A DNA stretch of 64,000 nucleotides from NCBI RefSeq assembly GCF_000582785.1, contig NZ_HG931173.1:359602-423601 (forward strand), given 5' to 3'. Shown in pieces: positions 41,416 through 49,874 of the stretch. Made by a program: the position numbers and the translations under genes. Each line of letters begins with the position of its first letter. Position 1 is the stretch's first letter. This DNA comes from Candidatus Blastococcus massiliensis AP3 (GTDB lineage: Bacteria; Actinomycetota; Actinomycetes; Mycobacteriales; Geodermatophilaceae). A model generated the notes under the pieces. The model was not told the DNA's origin and did not search any database. It was given only the letters and a program-made list of their open reading frames with translations.

Positions 41416-41646
41416 TCAGGGCATGTCGGCCGTGTCGGACGACTGCCGGTGCCCGCCCTGGGCGTCGTCCGCGTCGGGATGGAGCGTCCGCTCCTCCGAC
41501 TCGGCGAGGATGATCTCGGCGGCGACCTCTTCCATGCCGCTGCCCCGCATCTCCTCCTCCTCGGGCAGGAGCTCGGCGCGCGTCTCGATGTTGCCCTCGG
41601 TGACGTTGGCGAGGGCCTCGGGGCTCGGCTTCTTCTGGGTCGTCAT
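41416..41646 (-). CDS. Small acidic hypothetical protein
   Basis: The 76-residue product is Glu/Ala-rich with no recognised domain: a helical segment around ALANVTEGNIETRAELLPEE and a second around MEEVAAEIILAESEE. Its ATG overlaps the stop of the DUF2795 gene (ATGA), so it is translated as the third member of the Rv2629-like operon. Function unknown. Confidence 0.65.
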   Translation of the reverse strand: MTTQKKPSPEALANVTEGNIETRAELLPEEEEMRGSGMEEVAAEIILAESEERTLHPDADDAQGGHRQSSDTADMP

Positions 41647-41903
41647 CAGAACCGCTGCTGCTCGGTGCCGATGCCCAGCGCCTCGGCGACCTCCTGGACG
41701 TTGCCGAACTGCTGGCCGGCGGGGAGCCGGCGCAGGTCGGCCAGGACGCCGTCTGCGTCGGCGGTCTCCTGGGCCTTCGCGATCAGCTGGTCGCGGTCGG
41801 CCGGCCAGATCTCCTTGCCGAGGACCTCGGCGATCGCGGCCCGGCGCTCGATGCCGCCCTCCGAGGTGCCGGGTGAGGTGGCGGGCTGGTGGGGGTCGGT
41901 CAC
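41646..41903 (-). CDS. DUF2795 domain protein
   Basis: An 85-residue product with the DUF2795 pattern: KEIWPADRDQLIAKAQETAD, ADGVLADLRRLPAGQQFGNV and QEVAEALGIG. DUF2795 proteins are small helical proteins of unknown function, often in stress-related clusters of actinobacteria. Two starts compete: GTG at 41903, preceded by AAGGAG at six bases, and ATG at 41936, which overlaps the stop of the upstream Rv2629-like gene (ATGA) and adds eleven residues. I chose the GTG because of its ribosome site. It is coupled to the next gene by ATGA. Confidence 0.8.
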   Translation of the reverse strand: MTDPHQPATSPGTSEGGIERRAAIAEVLGKEIWPADRDQLIAKAQETADADGVLADLRRLPAGQQFGNVQEVAEALGIGTEQQRF

Positions 41904-41932
41904 GGGGTGCTCCTTCGTCGTGGGGTGCGGGC

Positions 41933-43057
41933 TCATCGGCCTGCGTCGGTCGAGTCGTCGGTGTAGCGCAGGATCGCGGCCACCGGCGCCCCGCCGAGTG
42001 CCGAGCGGGGCGCGATCACCACCGCGGCCGCGCTGGCGACGGCAGCCTCGACGAGCGCCCGGTCGGCGGGGACGACCTGGCCGTGGATGCCGAGGGCGTC
42101 CATGTCCTGCTGCTTCACGCCGAGCTCCAGTGGCGAGCCACCGACCAGCAGGGTGTCGTCCTCCTGCTCGTCGGCGAGGACGAGCGTCTCGACCTGCCCC
42201 TTCCTCAGTGCCTCGACGACGTGTTCGGTGCCGGTGACCGACAGCCCGTGGGCGCTCGCTCCCTGCACCTTCTCCACGGCCTCGGCGACGTCGCGGGCCT
42301 CGTGCTCGGCGACCAGCTCGGCCGCGCGCCGGTCCACCGGCTCGCGGTCGGCTCCGGCCGCCCGGCCACCCTCCTCCATGGAGACGACCAGGTCCGACCA
42401 GCCGGCGGCCGCCGTGTCCGACAGGATCTGCCGGGCCCGGACGTCACCGGCGAGCAGGACGAACCGGAGGGGCAGGCGGCGCGCGAGGGAGCCCACCTCG
42501 TCGGCGACCCGGCCGAGGTTCTCCTCCCACTGGTTCTCCGCGGTGTGCATGTAGGTGTTGTGCGCCCAGCCGCCGACCTTGACCTTCCGCATGTGGAAGG
42601 TGTCGCCCTCCACCTGCTTCTCGTCGACCTCGCCGGATGCTCCGACGACCGAGACGTCGGCACCCACCCGGTCGGCCACGACCACGGCGTGCGGCACCCG
42701 TCCGGCGAGCCGCCGCAGCACCGGGAGGAGGTCCGGCTGCGGCGACCACACCGCCAGCGCCTGACCCGGCGCGTCGGCGAGGACCTCGTCCAGCACCACG
42801 GAGCCGTCGGCGGACACCACCACCGCCCGGCCGCGCAGCGTTCCGGCCGCACCGCCGTCGTTGCCCTCCAGCAGCCGGGCGCGCACCGCCTCGACGACGG
42901 CCTCCGGGGCGCCCTGCTCGGTGAGCTGCTCGGCGATCGCCCGGACGCGGAGCTCGAGCTCGGCGTCGGCGTTCTCGGTCGTGTGCGTCACGTCGGCGCA
43001 CACGGTGGCGTAGGGCCCGGAGGCGGCGAAGACCGGCTGCAGGAAGGACACGTCCAT
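41933..43057 (-). CDS. Rv2629-like protein (bacterial release-factor-like family, baeRF2 type)
   Basis: The 374-residue protein resembles mycobacterial Rv2629, a dormancy-regulon protein. The N-terminal domain (to about residue 140) is followed by VKVGGWAHNTYMHTAENQWE, the equivalent of a loop at the eRF1-like catalytic region. A domain with LPLRFVLLAGDVRARQILSD and a C-terminal L30e-like part ending GAPVAAILRY come next. Relatives are grouped with Vms1/ANKZF1-type peptidyl-tRNA hydrolases, so a ribosome-rescue or ribosome-binding role is plausible but not proven. It is the first gene of a three-gene operon and divergent from the gene at 43197. Confidence 0.75.
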   Translation of the reverse strand: MDVSFLQPVFAASGPYATVCADVTHTTENADAELELRVRAIAEQLTEQGAPEAVVEAVRARLLEGNDGGAAGTLRGRAVVVSADGSVVLDEVLADAPGQALAVWSPQPDLLPVLRRLAGRVPHAVVVADRVGADVSVVGASGEVDEKQVEGDTFHMRKVKVGGWAHNTYMHTAENQWEENLGRVADEVGSLARRLPLRFVLLAGDVRARQILSDTAAAGWSDLVVSMEEGGRAAGADREPVDRRAAELVAEHEARDVAEAVEKVQGASAHGLSVTGTEHVVEALRKGQVETLVLADEQEDDTLLVGGSPLELGVKQQDMDALGIHGQVVPADRALVEAAVASAAAVVIAPRSALGGAPVAAILRYTDDSTDAGR

Positions 43058-43128
43058 GACGTCGGGGCAACTCCTCGATCGAACGGCTGACGCGGCGCCC
43101 GTGACCGGGCCGCGGCGTCGGGTCTGAG

Positions 43129-43190
43129 CCGCCTACCCACCGACCCGGGGCTCACACCCCGTGTCGGATCCGGGAGGCCCGGGTAGGCGG
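43129..43190. promoter_or_regulatory. Inverted repeat in the divergent region before the Rv2629-like gene
   Basis: A perfect 10-bp inverted repeat, CCGCCTACCC (43129-43138) and GGGTAGGCGG (43181-43190), frames this promoter region. Each arm contains GGGTAG on the outgoing strand, which resembles the -10 GGGTAT/C of SigB-type stress promoters in Streptomyces. It may be a pair of stress promoters or an operator. Confidence 0.35.
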
Positions 43191-43196
43191 GTCGGC

Positions 43197-43532
43197 ATGA
43201 CCGAGCACGACCAGTTGCCGATTCCCGACCACGACCAGCTGCCGGTGGGAGGGCTGACCTCGCGGATCCGGACCCTGGACGCGCAGGGCCTGCAGACGCT
43301 GCTCACCTACGAGCGCGGGCACGCCAACCGCGTCCAGGTGGTGCAGATGATGGAGCACCGCCTGAAGGGGCTGGAGGAGGGCGGGCAGCCATCCGGAGGC
43401 GATCCGGCCGCGGCCGCCGCCGACGACCCGACGCACGCGTCGGCCGGCTCGAAGGTCTCCGAGGCGACCACCGGGCCGCCGGTGAACCCGCCGTCCCAGG
43501 GCGACCCGACCAACCCCGCCCAGCCGCGGTAG
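43197..43532 (+). CDS. Conserved small actinobacterial protein
   Basis: The 111-residue product starts MTEHDQLPIPDHDQLPVGGL and continues with a helical core SRIRTLDAQGLQTLLTYERG and ANRVQVVQMMEHRLKGLEEG, ending in a Pro/Ala/Gly-rich disordered tail. The core pattern (IR-LD...L..LL-YE--HANR..V...M..RL) recurs in actinobacterial proteins of unknown function. ATG at 43197 is divergent from the Rv2629-like gene, suggesting shared control. Confidence 0.75.
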   Translation: MTEHDQLPIPDHDQLPVGGLTSRIRTLDAQGLQTLLTYERGHANRVQVVQMMEHRLKGLEEGGQPSGGDPAAAAADDPTHASAGSKVSEATTGPPVNPPSQGDPTNPAQPR

Positions 43533-43629
43533 CAGGAACGGGGCAATCCTGTCGTGCCGAGTGGGGGCCGAAGGCCTCCGCGCAGGCGCGACGAAGCGGC
43601 TCATCTCAGGTCGGGGACGGCTCGTGGTG

Positions 43630-43685
43630 GCGGTGTCGTCCGGAGGACGACGATGTGATCGCCGCGGTGTCGTCCGGAGGACGAC
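43630..43685. repeat. Two tandem hairpin-forming 22-bp repeats between convergent genes
   Basis: GCGGTGTCGTCCGGAGGACG is the start of a 22-base unit present at 43630-43651 and 43664-43685 (34-bp period). Each unit ends in a hairpin with 7-bp stem GTCGTCC/GGACGAC and 3-nt loop GGA. They lie 98 bases after one gene and 13 bases before the end of tadC, so they may form a double terminator. Confidence 0.6.
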
Positions 43686-43697
43686 CGAGTCACACCG

Positions 43698-44582
43698 TCA
43701 CAGCACTCGCATGAGCTCCATGACGGCCGGTCCGACGACGACGATCATCAGCGCCGGGAGGATGCAGGCCATCAGCGGGAAGACCACCTTGACGGGGATC
43801 TCCATGGCCTTCTTCTCGGCCCGCTGCCGGCGCTTGTCCCGCAGGTCCTCGGCCTGGGCGCGCAGCACGTCGGCCACCGCGATGCCGTAGGAGTCCGCCT
43901 GGTTGACCGCGGCGACGAAGCGGCGCAGGTCCTCCACGTCGGTGCGCTGGGCCAGCGCGGCGTACGCCTCGCGCCGGGGGCGACCCACGGTGATGTCGTG
44001 CAGCGTGCGGGACAGCTCCTCGGCCAGCGGCCCCTTGCCGTTGGCGGCGGCCCGGGTCAGGGCGGCGTCGAAACCGAGGCCGGCCTCCACCGCGATGGTC
44101 ATCTGGTCGAGGGTGTCGGGCAGCGCGTTGCGGATCGCGTCCTGGCGCTCCGTGCCCCGGCCGTAGACGACGAGGTCGGGCACGAAGTAGCCGCCGACGG
44201 CGAGGCCGGCCGCCACCAGCAGGGTGAACGGCCCCGGCGTCGCCGCGAAGGTCAGCAGGCCGATGACCGCGCCGGTTGCACCCACGATCAGCTTGGCCCA
44301 CAGCGCACGGCTCATCCCACGGCCGCCGGCGAACCCGGCCAGCCCGATGAGCCGGCGCATGCGTGCGGCCGCGCGATCCGGCGTCAGCACGCGGAGCAGC
44401 GCGTCGAGCCCGGTGCCCCGGGACTCCAGCGAACCGACCTCCAGCACCCGGGCACCGAGGCCCCAGGTGAGGTTGCGCCGCGCGATGGCCAGGGTGCGGC
44501 CCGACGTCGCGAAGGCCTGGTTCACGAGGTAGGCGGCGGGCGCCACCACGAGCAGCACGCCCAGCAGCACGGTCGCAGGCAT
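43698..44582 (-). CDS. tadC: TadC-like type II secretion F domain protein
   Basis: The 294-residue inner-membrane platform protein belongs to the TAD (Flp) pilus machine. It has the T2SSF domain (about 150-270: ALPDTLDQMTIAVEAGLGFD, then EAYAALAQRTDVEDLRRFVA) flanked by hydrophobic segments near the N-terminus, around 90-140 (WAKLIVGATGAVIGLLTF) and at the C-terminus (PLMACILPALMIVVVGPA). Its start overlaps the tadB stop (ATGA). It is the last gene of the pilus operon, just before the tandem hairpins. Confidence 0.9.
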   Translation of the reverse strand: MPATVLLGVLLVVAPAAYLVNQAFATSGRTLAIARRNLTWGLGARVLEVGSLESRGTGLDALLRVLTPDRAAARMRRLIGLAGFAGGRGMSRALWAKLIVGATGAVIGLLTFAATPGPFTLLVAAGLAVGGYFVPDLVVYGRGTERQDAIRNALPDTLDQMTIAVEAGLGFDAALTRAAANGKGPLAEELSRTLHDITVGRPRREAYAALAQRTDVEDLRRFVAAVNQADSYGIAVADVLRAQAEDLRDKRRQRAEKKAMEIPVKVVFPLMACILPALMIVVVGPAVMELMRVL

Positions 44583-45520
44583 CAGAACCTCACCTTCACG
44601 GTCGAGCGCAGCCACAGGCCGCCGACGGTCATCAGGCTCGCGGCCAGGAGCAGCAGCAGCTGGCCCGATCCGGTGCCGGTCAGGGGGGCCGTGTAAGCGG
44701 GCGAGACGATGCTGAGCAGGACGAACACCGCCACCGGCAGGACCATGAGGACGACGCCGGACAGCCGGCCCTCGGCGGAGAGGGACTCCGCGTGCCGCCG
44801 GATCTGGTTGCGCTCCCGAATGGTGGTGCTCACGCCGTCGAGCACCTCCGCCAGGTTGCCGCCCACCTCGCGGTGGATGGCGATGGCCTGGACCACCCAG
44901 GCGAAGTCCTCGCTCCCGGTGCGGTCGGCGACCTCCTGCAGCGCGACGTTGATGTCACGCCCGACGCGGGTCTCGTTCACCACGCGGGTGAACTCCTCCG
45001 ACGTCGGCGCCTGGGCGTCGTGGGAGACCGCGTCGACGGCTCGCAGCACGCTGTGGCCGGCCCGGAGGCTGCTGGCCAGCAGGTGCAGCGTGTCGTCGAG
45101 CTGGTCGACGAACGCGGCCTGGCGCCGATGGCGGTACCGGTCGACGACGACCTTCGCCACCAGGGGCGCAAGCAGCGCGAACAGGACCGCGAGCAGCGGA
45201 CCGCCCAGCACCACGCCGACCATGGCGGCGACGACCGCGCCGGCGGCCGTGAGGACGACGACCTCGGCCGGCCGGCGGGTGATGCCGGCGCGCTCGAGCG
45301 CCTCCTCCAGCAGGTGCTGGCGGCCCGCCCGCTTGAGCAGCCGGTCAGCCACCGCGGTCGCGTCCTGCAGCGCTCCGGCCAGACGCGAGGAGGCCGGGGC
45401 GGCGCTCGGGTCCAGCCGGTGCAGCGACACCCGTGCCCGACCGGCTCCGGCGACCAGCGCGATCGCGATGATCAGGCCGGCTCCGAGGCACAGCAGGCCG
45501 ACGAGCTCGAGGCCGCCCAT
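44582..45520 (-). CDS. tadB: TadB-like type II secretion F domain protein
   Basis: The 312-residue paralogue of TadC forms the second half of the pilus membrane platform. Membrane segments are at the N-terminus (LVGLLCLGAGLIIAIALVAG), around 85-120 and at the end (VVLMVLPVAVFVLLSIVSP and LLLLLAASLMTVGGLWL). The T2SSF core reads FVDQLDDTLHLLASSLRAGH and VNETRVGRDINVALQEVADR. Start ATG 45520 overlaps the tadA stop. Confidence 0.9.
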   Translation of the reverse strand: MGGLELVGLLCLGAGLIIAIALVAGAGRARVSLHRLDPSAAPASSRLAGALQDATAVADRLLKRAGRQHLLEEALERAGITRRPAEVVVLTAAGAVVAAMVGVVLGGPLLAVLFALLAPLVAKVVVDRYRHRRQAAFVDQLDDTLHLLASSLRAGHSVLRAVDAVSHDAQAPTSEEFTRVVNETRVGRDINVALQEVADRTGSEDFAWVVQAIAIHREVGGNLAEVLDGVSTTIRERNQIRRHAESLSAEGRLSGVVLMVLPVAVFVLLSIVSPAYTAPLTGTGSGQLLLLLAASLMTVGGLWLRSTVKVRF

Positions 45521-47004
45521 CAGCCGGCCCCTCGCACGCGCGGCCGCTCCGCCGACGCACCGAAGACGCGGGGCGAGAGGGAGATGCCCAGATCGGCGAA
45601 CTTCTCCGCGAAGCGCGGCCGCACACCGGTGGGCACGGCCTTGCCCAGGAACCGGCCGTTGAGGTCGGTGCCGGCCGAGTAGTCGAAGAGGAAGGCGTCC
45701 TGCAGGGTGACGGTGTCGCCCTCGAGACCCTGGACCTCGGTCACGTGGGTGACCCGACGGGTGCCGTCCCGCAGCCGGCTGATCTGCACGATGACGTCCA
45801 CGGCGGAGGCCACCTGCTCGCGGACGGCGCGCAGCGGCAGGTCCATGCCGGCCATGAGCACGAGCGTCTCGAGCCGGGACACCGCGTCGCGCGGGGAGTT
45901 GGCGTGCACCGTCGACAGCGAGCCGTCGTGGCCGGTGTTCATCGCCTGGAGCATGTCCAGGCTCTCCCCGCCGCGGACCTCACCGACGACGATGCGGTCC
46001 GGCCGCATGCGCAGCGAGTTGCGGACCAGCTCGCGGATGCCGACGGCACCCTTGCCCTCGATGTTCGCCGGCCGCGACTCCAGCCGGACGACGTGGTCCT
46101 GCTGCAGCTGCAGCTCGACGGCGTCCTCGATGGTGATGATCCGCTCGTTCGCCGGGATGAACGACGACAGCACGTTGAGCAGCGTGGTCTTACCGGTACC
46201 GGTACCACCGGAGACGACGATGTTCAGCCGGGCTTCCACGCAGGCGCGCAGCAGCTCGGCCATCTCCGGCGACATGGTGCCGAAGGCGACCAGGTCGCTG
46301 ACCTGGAACGGCTTGCGGGAGAACTTCCGGATGGTCAGCGACGACCCACCGAACGCCAGCGGCGGGATGATCGCGTTGACGCGGGAGCCGTCGGCGAGCC
46401 GGGCGTCCACCAGCGGCGAGGACTCGTCGATGCGGCGTCCCACGCGGGAGACGATGCGCTCGATGACCCGGCGCAGGTGGTCCTCCGAGGCGAAGGCCAC
46501 CGTCGACCGGGTGAGCTTGCCCGCCCGCTCGACGTAGACCATGTCCGGCCCGTTGACCATGATCTCGCTGACCGTCGGGTCGTCGAGCAGCGGCTGCAGG
46601 GGGCCGTGGCCCAGCACCTCGTCGGTGACGTCGGCGCTCAGCCGCTGACGGTCCTCGGCGGTCAGCGGGGTCTGCTCGTTGGCGAGCACCCGCTGCAGCT
46701 CGGCACGCACCAGGGCGTGCAGCTGCTCCTCGGGCATGTCCGGGTCGTTGAGCTTGGTGCCCAGCCGGTCGAACAGCGCCAGCGTGGCCCGCTCGCGGAG
46801 GCGGTTGAGCCCCTCCCCCGGCGAGTTGACCTCGGTCGCGATGGACCGGCCGGCGTCGCCGTCGCCCCGCTGCTTCGGGACCGATCCCACCCGCGCAGCC
46901 AGGCTCTTGGCCTCCTCGGCCGCCGCCTCGCGGGCGAGCCGGACCGGGTCGGCGCCCAGTGCCTGCTCCCCGCGCGCCTCGGCCAGGCGCTCGTTGAGAC
47001 TCAT
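45520..47004 (-). CDS. tadA: TadA/CpaF secretion ATPase
   Basis: The 494-residue hexameric ATPase drives Flp pilus assembly. An N-terminal helical domain (about 60-150) precedes the nucleotide-binding domain: Walker A VSGGTGTGKTTLLN (about 268-281), Asp box TIEDAVELQLQ, RPANIEGKGAVGIRELVRNS and Walker B RPDRIVVGEVRGGE. The C-terminal end contains the hydrolytic His box region NTGHDGSLSTVHANS. It is coupled to tadB by ATGA. Confidence 0.95.
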   Translation of the reverse strand: MSLNERLAEARGEQALGADPVRLAREAAAEEAKSLAARVGSVPKQRGDGDAGRSIATEVNSPGEGLNRLRERATLALFDRLGTKLNDPDMPEEQLHALVRAELQRVLANEQTPLTAEDRQRLSADVTDEVLGHGPLQPLLDDPTVSEIMVNGPDMVYVERAGKLTRSTVAFASEDHLRRVIERIVSRVGRRIDESSPLVDARLADGSRVNAIIPPLAFGGSSLTIRKFSRKPFQVSDLVAFGTMSPEMAELLRACVEARLNIVVSGGTGTGKTTLLNVLSSFIPANERIITIEDAVELQLQQDHVVRLESRPANIEGKGAVGIRELVRNSLRMRPDRIVVGEVRGGESLDMLQAMNTGHDGSLSTVHANSPRDAVSRLETLVLMAGMDLPLRAVREQVASAVDVIVQISRLRDGTRRVTHVTEVQGLEGDTVTLQDAFLFDYSAGTDLNGRFLGKAVPTGVRPRFAEKFADLGISLSPRVFGASAERPRVRGAG

Positions 47005-48194
47005 CGGGAACCCACCCGGAACGGCAGCCGGCCGAGCAGGCCGGCCGGGCGCTCGTCGGCGTCGGGCAGGAAGCGGGCCAGCAGCTCGCGCAGACCCCGG
47101 CTGACGGCGTCGCGGTTGCTGTCCTGCAGCAGCGGGACGCCGGTGTTCGTGGACAGCGAGACCGTCGAGTTGCGCGGCAGCACGATGTCCAGGGGCTCGC
47201 CGACCGCCTTCTCGACGTCGGCCAGCGACAGCCCGTTGGCGGGGTCGGTCATGTTGAGCAGCAGGTGCAGCTCCTCGGGCACCAGGCCCAGCTCGCGCAG
47301 GACGTCGAGTTCCTTGCGCAGACCACGCACGCCGGGCACGTCCCCACTGCTCATCAGCACCAGGTCGGTGGCCCGCTCGAGGGCCACCAGCGTGTGGTCG
47401 GACAGGCCCGGGGCGGTGTCCACGATGACGTGCCGGAACTCGTGGCTCAGCGTGTCCAGCAGCCGGGCGACCTGCTCGGCGGAGACCGCGTCACCGGAGG
47501 CCGGCGAGTCGCTGCCGGCCACGACGTAGAGACCCGTCGGGTGCCGGCTGAGGAAGGTCTTCAGCACCAGCGGGTCGGTGCTGGCCGCCCCGTGCACGGT
47601 GTCCGGCAGGGTGTAGTCCGGCACGAGGGCGAGGGCGCTCGCCACGTCGCCGAACTGCATGTCCAGGTCGACCAGCACGGTCGACCCCATCCCGGACTGC
47701 GCGAGCCCGACGGCCAGGTTCGTCGAGACGGTGGTCTTGCCGACCCCGCCCTTCGGCGACGCGACCACGATCAGGCGGTGGTCGGGCTGCCGCGTGGTCT
47801 CCTGGATGGTGGCCTGCAGCCGGGTCTGGGCACGCTCGTCGGCACGCTCCAGGACGGCGGTGACCTCCGACAGCTCCGCGTCGGGAGTGAGGACGTCACG
47901 GACGCCGGCACGCATGGCGGTGACCCAGAGGTCGGCGTCGGCGTCGGCGACGATGACGACGCTGGTCGCCGGCCGGGCGAGGTCGACGGCCTCGGCGAGC
48001 TCCAGCGCCCGCCCGAGGGCCACGTCCGGCCCGAGGACGACGACGTTGGGGAAGCCGGCCTCCTCGACCCGCGCCAGCAGCCCGCCGTGGACGTCGAGGT
48101 GCTCCACGGTGAGGTGGACGAGGTCGCCGTCGGTGGCCCGGGCGAACTGCTGCTCGAGCGCGGTGTCCGCGCCGATGATCAGGACCTTGGTCAC
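47001..48194 (-). CDS. CpaE/TadZ-like pilus localisation ATPase
   Basis: A 397-residue protein with an N-terminal receiver-like atypical domain (about 1-110: VTKVLIIGADTALEQQFARA, lacking a full phospho-acceptor set) and a C-terminal MinD/ParA-type ATPase. The deviant Walker A is SPKGGVGKTT (about 155-164), followed by VLVDLDMQFGDVASALAL and VIVDTAPGLSDHT. Such proteins place TAD pili at the cell pole. GTG at 48194; its stop overlaps the tadA start (4 bases). Confidence 0.9.
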   Translation of the reverse strand: MTKVLIIGADTALEQQFARATDGDLVHLTVEHLDVHGGLLARVEEAGFPNVVVLGPDVALGRALELAEAVDLARPATSVVIVADADADLWVTAMRAGVRDVLTPDAELSEVTAVLERADERAQTRLQATIQETTRQPDHRLIVVASPKGGVGKTTVSTNLAVGLAQSGMGSTVLVDLDMQFGDVASALALVPDYTLPDTVHGAASTDPLVLKTFLSRHPTGLYVVAGSDSPASGDAVSAEQVARLLDTLSHEFRHVIVDTAPGLSDHTLVALERATDLVLMSSGDVPGVRGLRKELDVLRELGLVPEELHLLLNMTDPANGLSLADVEKAVGEPLDIVLPRNSTVSLSTNTGVPLLQDSNRDAVSRGLRELLARFLPDADERPAGLLGRLPFRVGSR

Positions 48195-48195
48195 G

Positions 48196-48852
48196 TCAGT
48201 CTCCCGGGGTGGTGTTGGGGGCGTCGTCCAGCGACAGCCACACGGCGTTGTCGTACATGCCGGCGATGACCGTGGCAGCCTGCTCGGCGGTGAGCGCAAC
48301 GGTCACGGTGACCATGGAGCCCAGCGCGGCGGAGCCGTCGACCTCGTTCACGCGGATCACCTCGACGTCGCCGTACACGCGCTCGCTGGCGGTTCCGGCG
48401 TCGGTCGCCCGGGTGAGGTAGACGGCGACGCGGTCGCCCTCCTCCAGGTGGCCGCCTGTTGCCCGCTGCGCCTCGAGGGTGAGGCTGACCTGCTCCCGAC
48501 CGTCGCCGACGGGCTTCGCGGCGGCGGCGTCCGGAGCGAATCGCTGCTGAGTGAGTCGGTCACCCGGCAGCATGCCGGTCGAGGTCGGGGTGTCCCCCAG
48601 CTCTGCGAGGTCGGTGAGCGGCTTCTCGTCCCTTCCCATCAGCCGCTTCGGCACCTCAGCGAGCGAGACCTTGGCCTCGAGCTGGTTGGCGGGGGTGCCC
48701 CTGGGTATCGCGGCGTCGGCGACGAGGACCTGCACGGTCTCCTCGCTGGCGCGGGCCCGCTCGTCGGCGCCGCCGACGTAGCTGATCAGCAGCACCGCGC
48801 CGACCGCGGCCAGCACGAAGGCCGCGACAGCGGCGAGGATTCGACGTTGCAT
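48196..48852 (-). CDS. cpaB: CpaB/RcpC-like pilus assembly protein with SAF domain
   Basis: The 218-residue protein has an N-terminal membrane anchor (ILAAVAAFVLAAVGAVLLIS) and a SAF/RcpC region: VQVLVADAAIPRGTPANQLE, LTDLAELGDTPTSTGMLPGD and VSLTLEAQRATGGHLEEGDR with VAVYLT. CpaB proteins form the periplasmic or wall-associated part of the TAD machine. ATG at 48852 is right at the boundary of the TadG gene (five bases). One base separates its stop from the CpaE start. Confidence 0.88.
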   Translation of the reverse strand: MQRRILAAVAAFVLAAVGAVLLISYVGGADERARASEETVQVLVADAAIPRGTPANQLEAKVSLAEVPKRLMGRDEKPLTDLAELGDTPTSTGMLPGDRLTQQRFAPDAAAAKPVGDGREQVSLTLEAQRATGGHLEEGDRVAVYLTRATDAGTASERVYGDVEVIRVNEVDGSAALGSMVTVTVALTAEQAATVIAGMYDNAVWLSLDDAPNTTPGD

Positions 48853-48857
48853 GGCAA

Positions 48858-49874
48858 TCACCGTTCCGTGAGGAAGACGGATCGGGCACCCAGGTCGGGA
48901 GCCGATGTGGGACGGGGTGCGTCGGAGAGTTCGACGTGAGTGGTGAAGTGGCCGTCGATGCCGAGGCCCTTGGGGCTCGCCTCGGTGCCGGTGAAGAGCC
49001 GGATCAGGAACTCGATGACGGCCCAGAACTTCTCCCGCGGGGTCATCTGCGACCACGGCTTGTCGCCGCCGAGGTCGTAGCCGGAGACGTGGAAGGCGGC
49101 GAAGCCGTACACGCGGTCGACCCCGCCCACCGCCTCGATCACCGGCAGCAGGACCGTCTTGCCGGCGAGGCCGAACAGGTGGTCGGCCTTGCCCTCGCAG
49201 GCATTGGGCATGCGGGTGGCGCCGGCGCTGGACCGGGTCACCTGAGCGCCGACCTGGGTGGTGGTCCGGCAGACCGAGCCCGAGTCCGTGTTCAGCCAGA
49301 CGAACCGCAGCGTGGTCTGACCGTCGCCCGTGCAGCCGGAGTTGCTGGCCTCCATGTTCACGGCGGGCCGCGTCCGGTGCTTGTCGTACTCGCACCGCGC
49401 GATCGCCAGGGGCAGCTGCGCCGTCGCCCGGCTCATCCCGCTCCAGGCCGCCGTCGACGTGGCGGCGACCGTGGAGGAGTCGTGGCCGAGGACCGGCGCG
49501 AACCAGTGATTCTGCCGCGCAGTCGCCGTCACCGTGACCGTCTGGCCGAAGGGGTCGGCGGGGGCGACGGCGACGGTCGAGGTCGGCGTCGTGGCGCCCA
49601 CCTGACCGGCATTGCGGACGACCAGCGAGCTCGCCGTCGCGGCCGTGTCGCCGCCGCAGGTGGACGGGTTCCAGGCGCAGTCCGTGGCGATCGCCAGTGC
49701 GGCGGCGTCGGCTCCGTTGCGCAGCTGCTGCTGCTCGGAGCGCAGGGCGGAGACGTCGATGGCGATGGCCGCGCAGCCCAGGAGCGGGACGAGCATGAGG
49801 GCGACCATCACGCCCACCGCACCGCGCTCGTCGCGGGCGCGTGCGCGCCAGCCGCGGAAGGTCAGGCGCCGCAT
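48858..49874 (-). CDS. tadG: TadG-like pseudopilin/von-Willebrand-type pilus protein
   Basis: The 338-residue protein begins with the TadE/G N-terminal sequence RDERGAVGVMVALMLVPLLG with a single membrane helix followed by SALRSEQQQLRNGADAAALA, the usual helix of the family. The large exported region contains three or more Cys pairs (ATDCAWNPSTCGGD; CTGDG...VCRTT) that could form disulfides. It overlaps the tadE 3' end by 13 bp, so translation is coupled. Confidence 0.85.
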   Translation of the reverse strand: MRRLTFRGWRARARDERGAVGVMVALMLVPLLGCAAIAIDVSALRSEQQQLRNGADAAALAIATDCAWNPSTCGGDTAATASSLVVRNAGQVGATTPTSTVAVAPADPFGQTVTVTATARQNHWFAPVLGHDSSTVAATSTAAWSGMSRATAQLPLAIARCEYDKHRTRPAVNMEASNSGCTGDGQTTLRFVWLNTDSGSVCRTTTQVGAQVTRSSAGATRMPNACEGKADHLFGLAGKTVLLPVIEAVGGVDRVYGFAAFHVSGYDLGGDKPWSQMTPREKFWAVIEFLIRLFTGTEASPKGLGIDGHFTTHVELSDAPRPTSAPDLGARSVFLTER

